5,243 nucleotides of DNA from Methanobacteriota archaeon (GTDB taxonomy: Archaea; Thermoplasmatota; Thermoplasmata; RBG-16-68-12), in assembly GCA_005878415.1 (NCBI GenBank), contig VBMM01000285.1, positions 1-5,243 on the forward strand. Reading direction: 5' to 3'. The notes beneath the pieces are model-generated. The model made no database searches. It was not told the DNA's origin and was given only the letters and a program-made list of their open reading frames with translations. Both the position numbers and the translations under genes were made by a program. Each line of letters starts with the position of its first letter. Positions within the stretch are counted from its first letter, which is position 1. This document shows, piece after piece, positions 5,125 to 5,243 of the stretch.

Positions 5125-5243
5125 GGATTTCGTCCCTTGGAAAGCGCCGGTTTCTTGGCTGGGGTCGAGGCGAGATCCTGCAAGAGAGGTCCGATGGCGG
5201 ACGCCGGTTCGAAGTGGACCGCGTACGCGATCTTCTCCTTCGG
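5121..5243 (-). CDS. Possible C-terminal end of a minus-strand gene (cut by window edge)
   Basis: From the right edge a minus-strand frame is open for 40 codons to TAA at 5123-5121. It contains KIAYAVHFEPASAIGPLLQD followed by a Pro/Lys/Ser-rich tail, with G/C-rich third positions as in other genes here. It would lie 34 bases upstream of the 45-residue protein gene. It competes with a plus-strand frame from ATG 5194 over the same bases. The two frames share third-codon positions, so composition does not decide between them. No family is recognisable. Confidence 0.36.
   Translation of the reverse strand, partial: PKEKIAYAVHFEPASAIGPLLQDLASTPAKKPALSKGRNP
5194..5243 (+). CDS. Alternative: N-terminal start of a plus-strand membrane protein (cut by window edge)
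   Basis: ATG at 5194 opens a plus-strand frame reading MADAGSKWTAYAIFSF before the edge, resembling a short polar start followed by the first TM helix of a membrane protein. A GAGGT motif (5186-5190) sits only three bases before the ATG, which is close for an SD. No good TATA box is seen at the right distance. It is mutually exclusive in practice with the minus-strand frame ending at 5121; only a few residues are visible. Confidence 0.28.
   Translation, partial: MADAGSKWTAYAIFSF

Noticed and set aside
4844..5243. Plus-strand frame open from ATG 4844 to the right edge
   Set aside because: Its Asp/His run mirrors the Val/Ile codons of the minus-strand TM gene and the rest is Arg/Pro-rich, as expected for a shadow; the minus-strand gene has better start signals.

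Overview
The window looks archaeal, probably a GC-rich euryarchaeal/Thermoplasmatota-type genome. The evidence is an N-terminal-threonine proteasome beta subunit, an adjacent archaeal KH-domain CPSF/beta-CASP ribonuclease (aCPSF1/FttA), TATA-like boxes ahead of genes and Shine-Dalgarno-like GGAG/GAGG motifs. The lineage below 'archaeon' is a weak inference from overall similarity of the proteasome subunit to the Thermoplasma protein.

Positions 1-3700, minus strand: a compact operon-like run with short spacers. Transcription appears to start at a TATA box near 3690 and passes through psmB (2988-3629), aCPSF1 (1180-2953), a two-TM membrane protein (679-1173), an OB-fold nucleic-acid-binding protein (174-638) and the start of another membrane protein cut by the left edge (1-173). 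The set joins protein degradation, RNA 3'-end processing/termination and nucleic-acid binding. The aCPSF1 gene is broken in this sequence. Its KH part (2528-2953) and its metallo-beta-lactamase/beta-CASP part (1180-2526) lie in different frames and abut directly, and about 45 residues expected between them are missing. This points to an internal deletion of about 134 nt or to an assembly error.

Positions 3630-3998: a spacer of about 370 bp holding the psmB promoter and leader (with two short inverted repeats) and a possible promoter for the rightward gene. No convincing gene lies in it.

Positions 3999-4820, plus strand: the most interesting gene. It has two N-terminal transmembrane helices and a cytosolic domain whose conserved blocks match, in order, the prokaryotic STING domain. 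It is less GC-rich than the operon and has no recognisable CD-NTase cyclase beside it in the window, so it looks like an orphan TM-STING-like receptor in an archaeon.

Positions 4821-5243: a short convergent spacer with a perfect 7-bp hairpin, then a tiny minus-strand gene for a 45-residue single-TM protein with its own TATA-like box and SD. At the right edge there are two mutually exclusive partial reading frames (minus-strand 3' end, or plus-strand 5' end).
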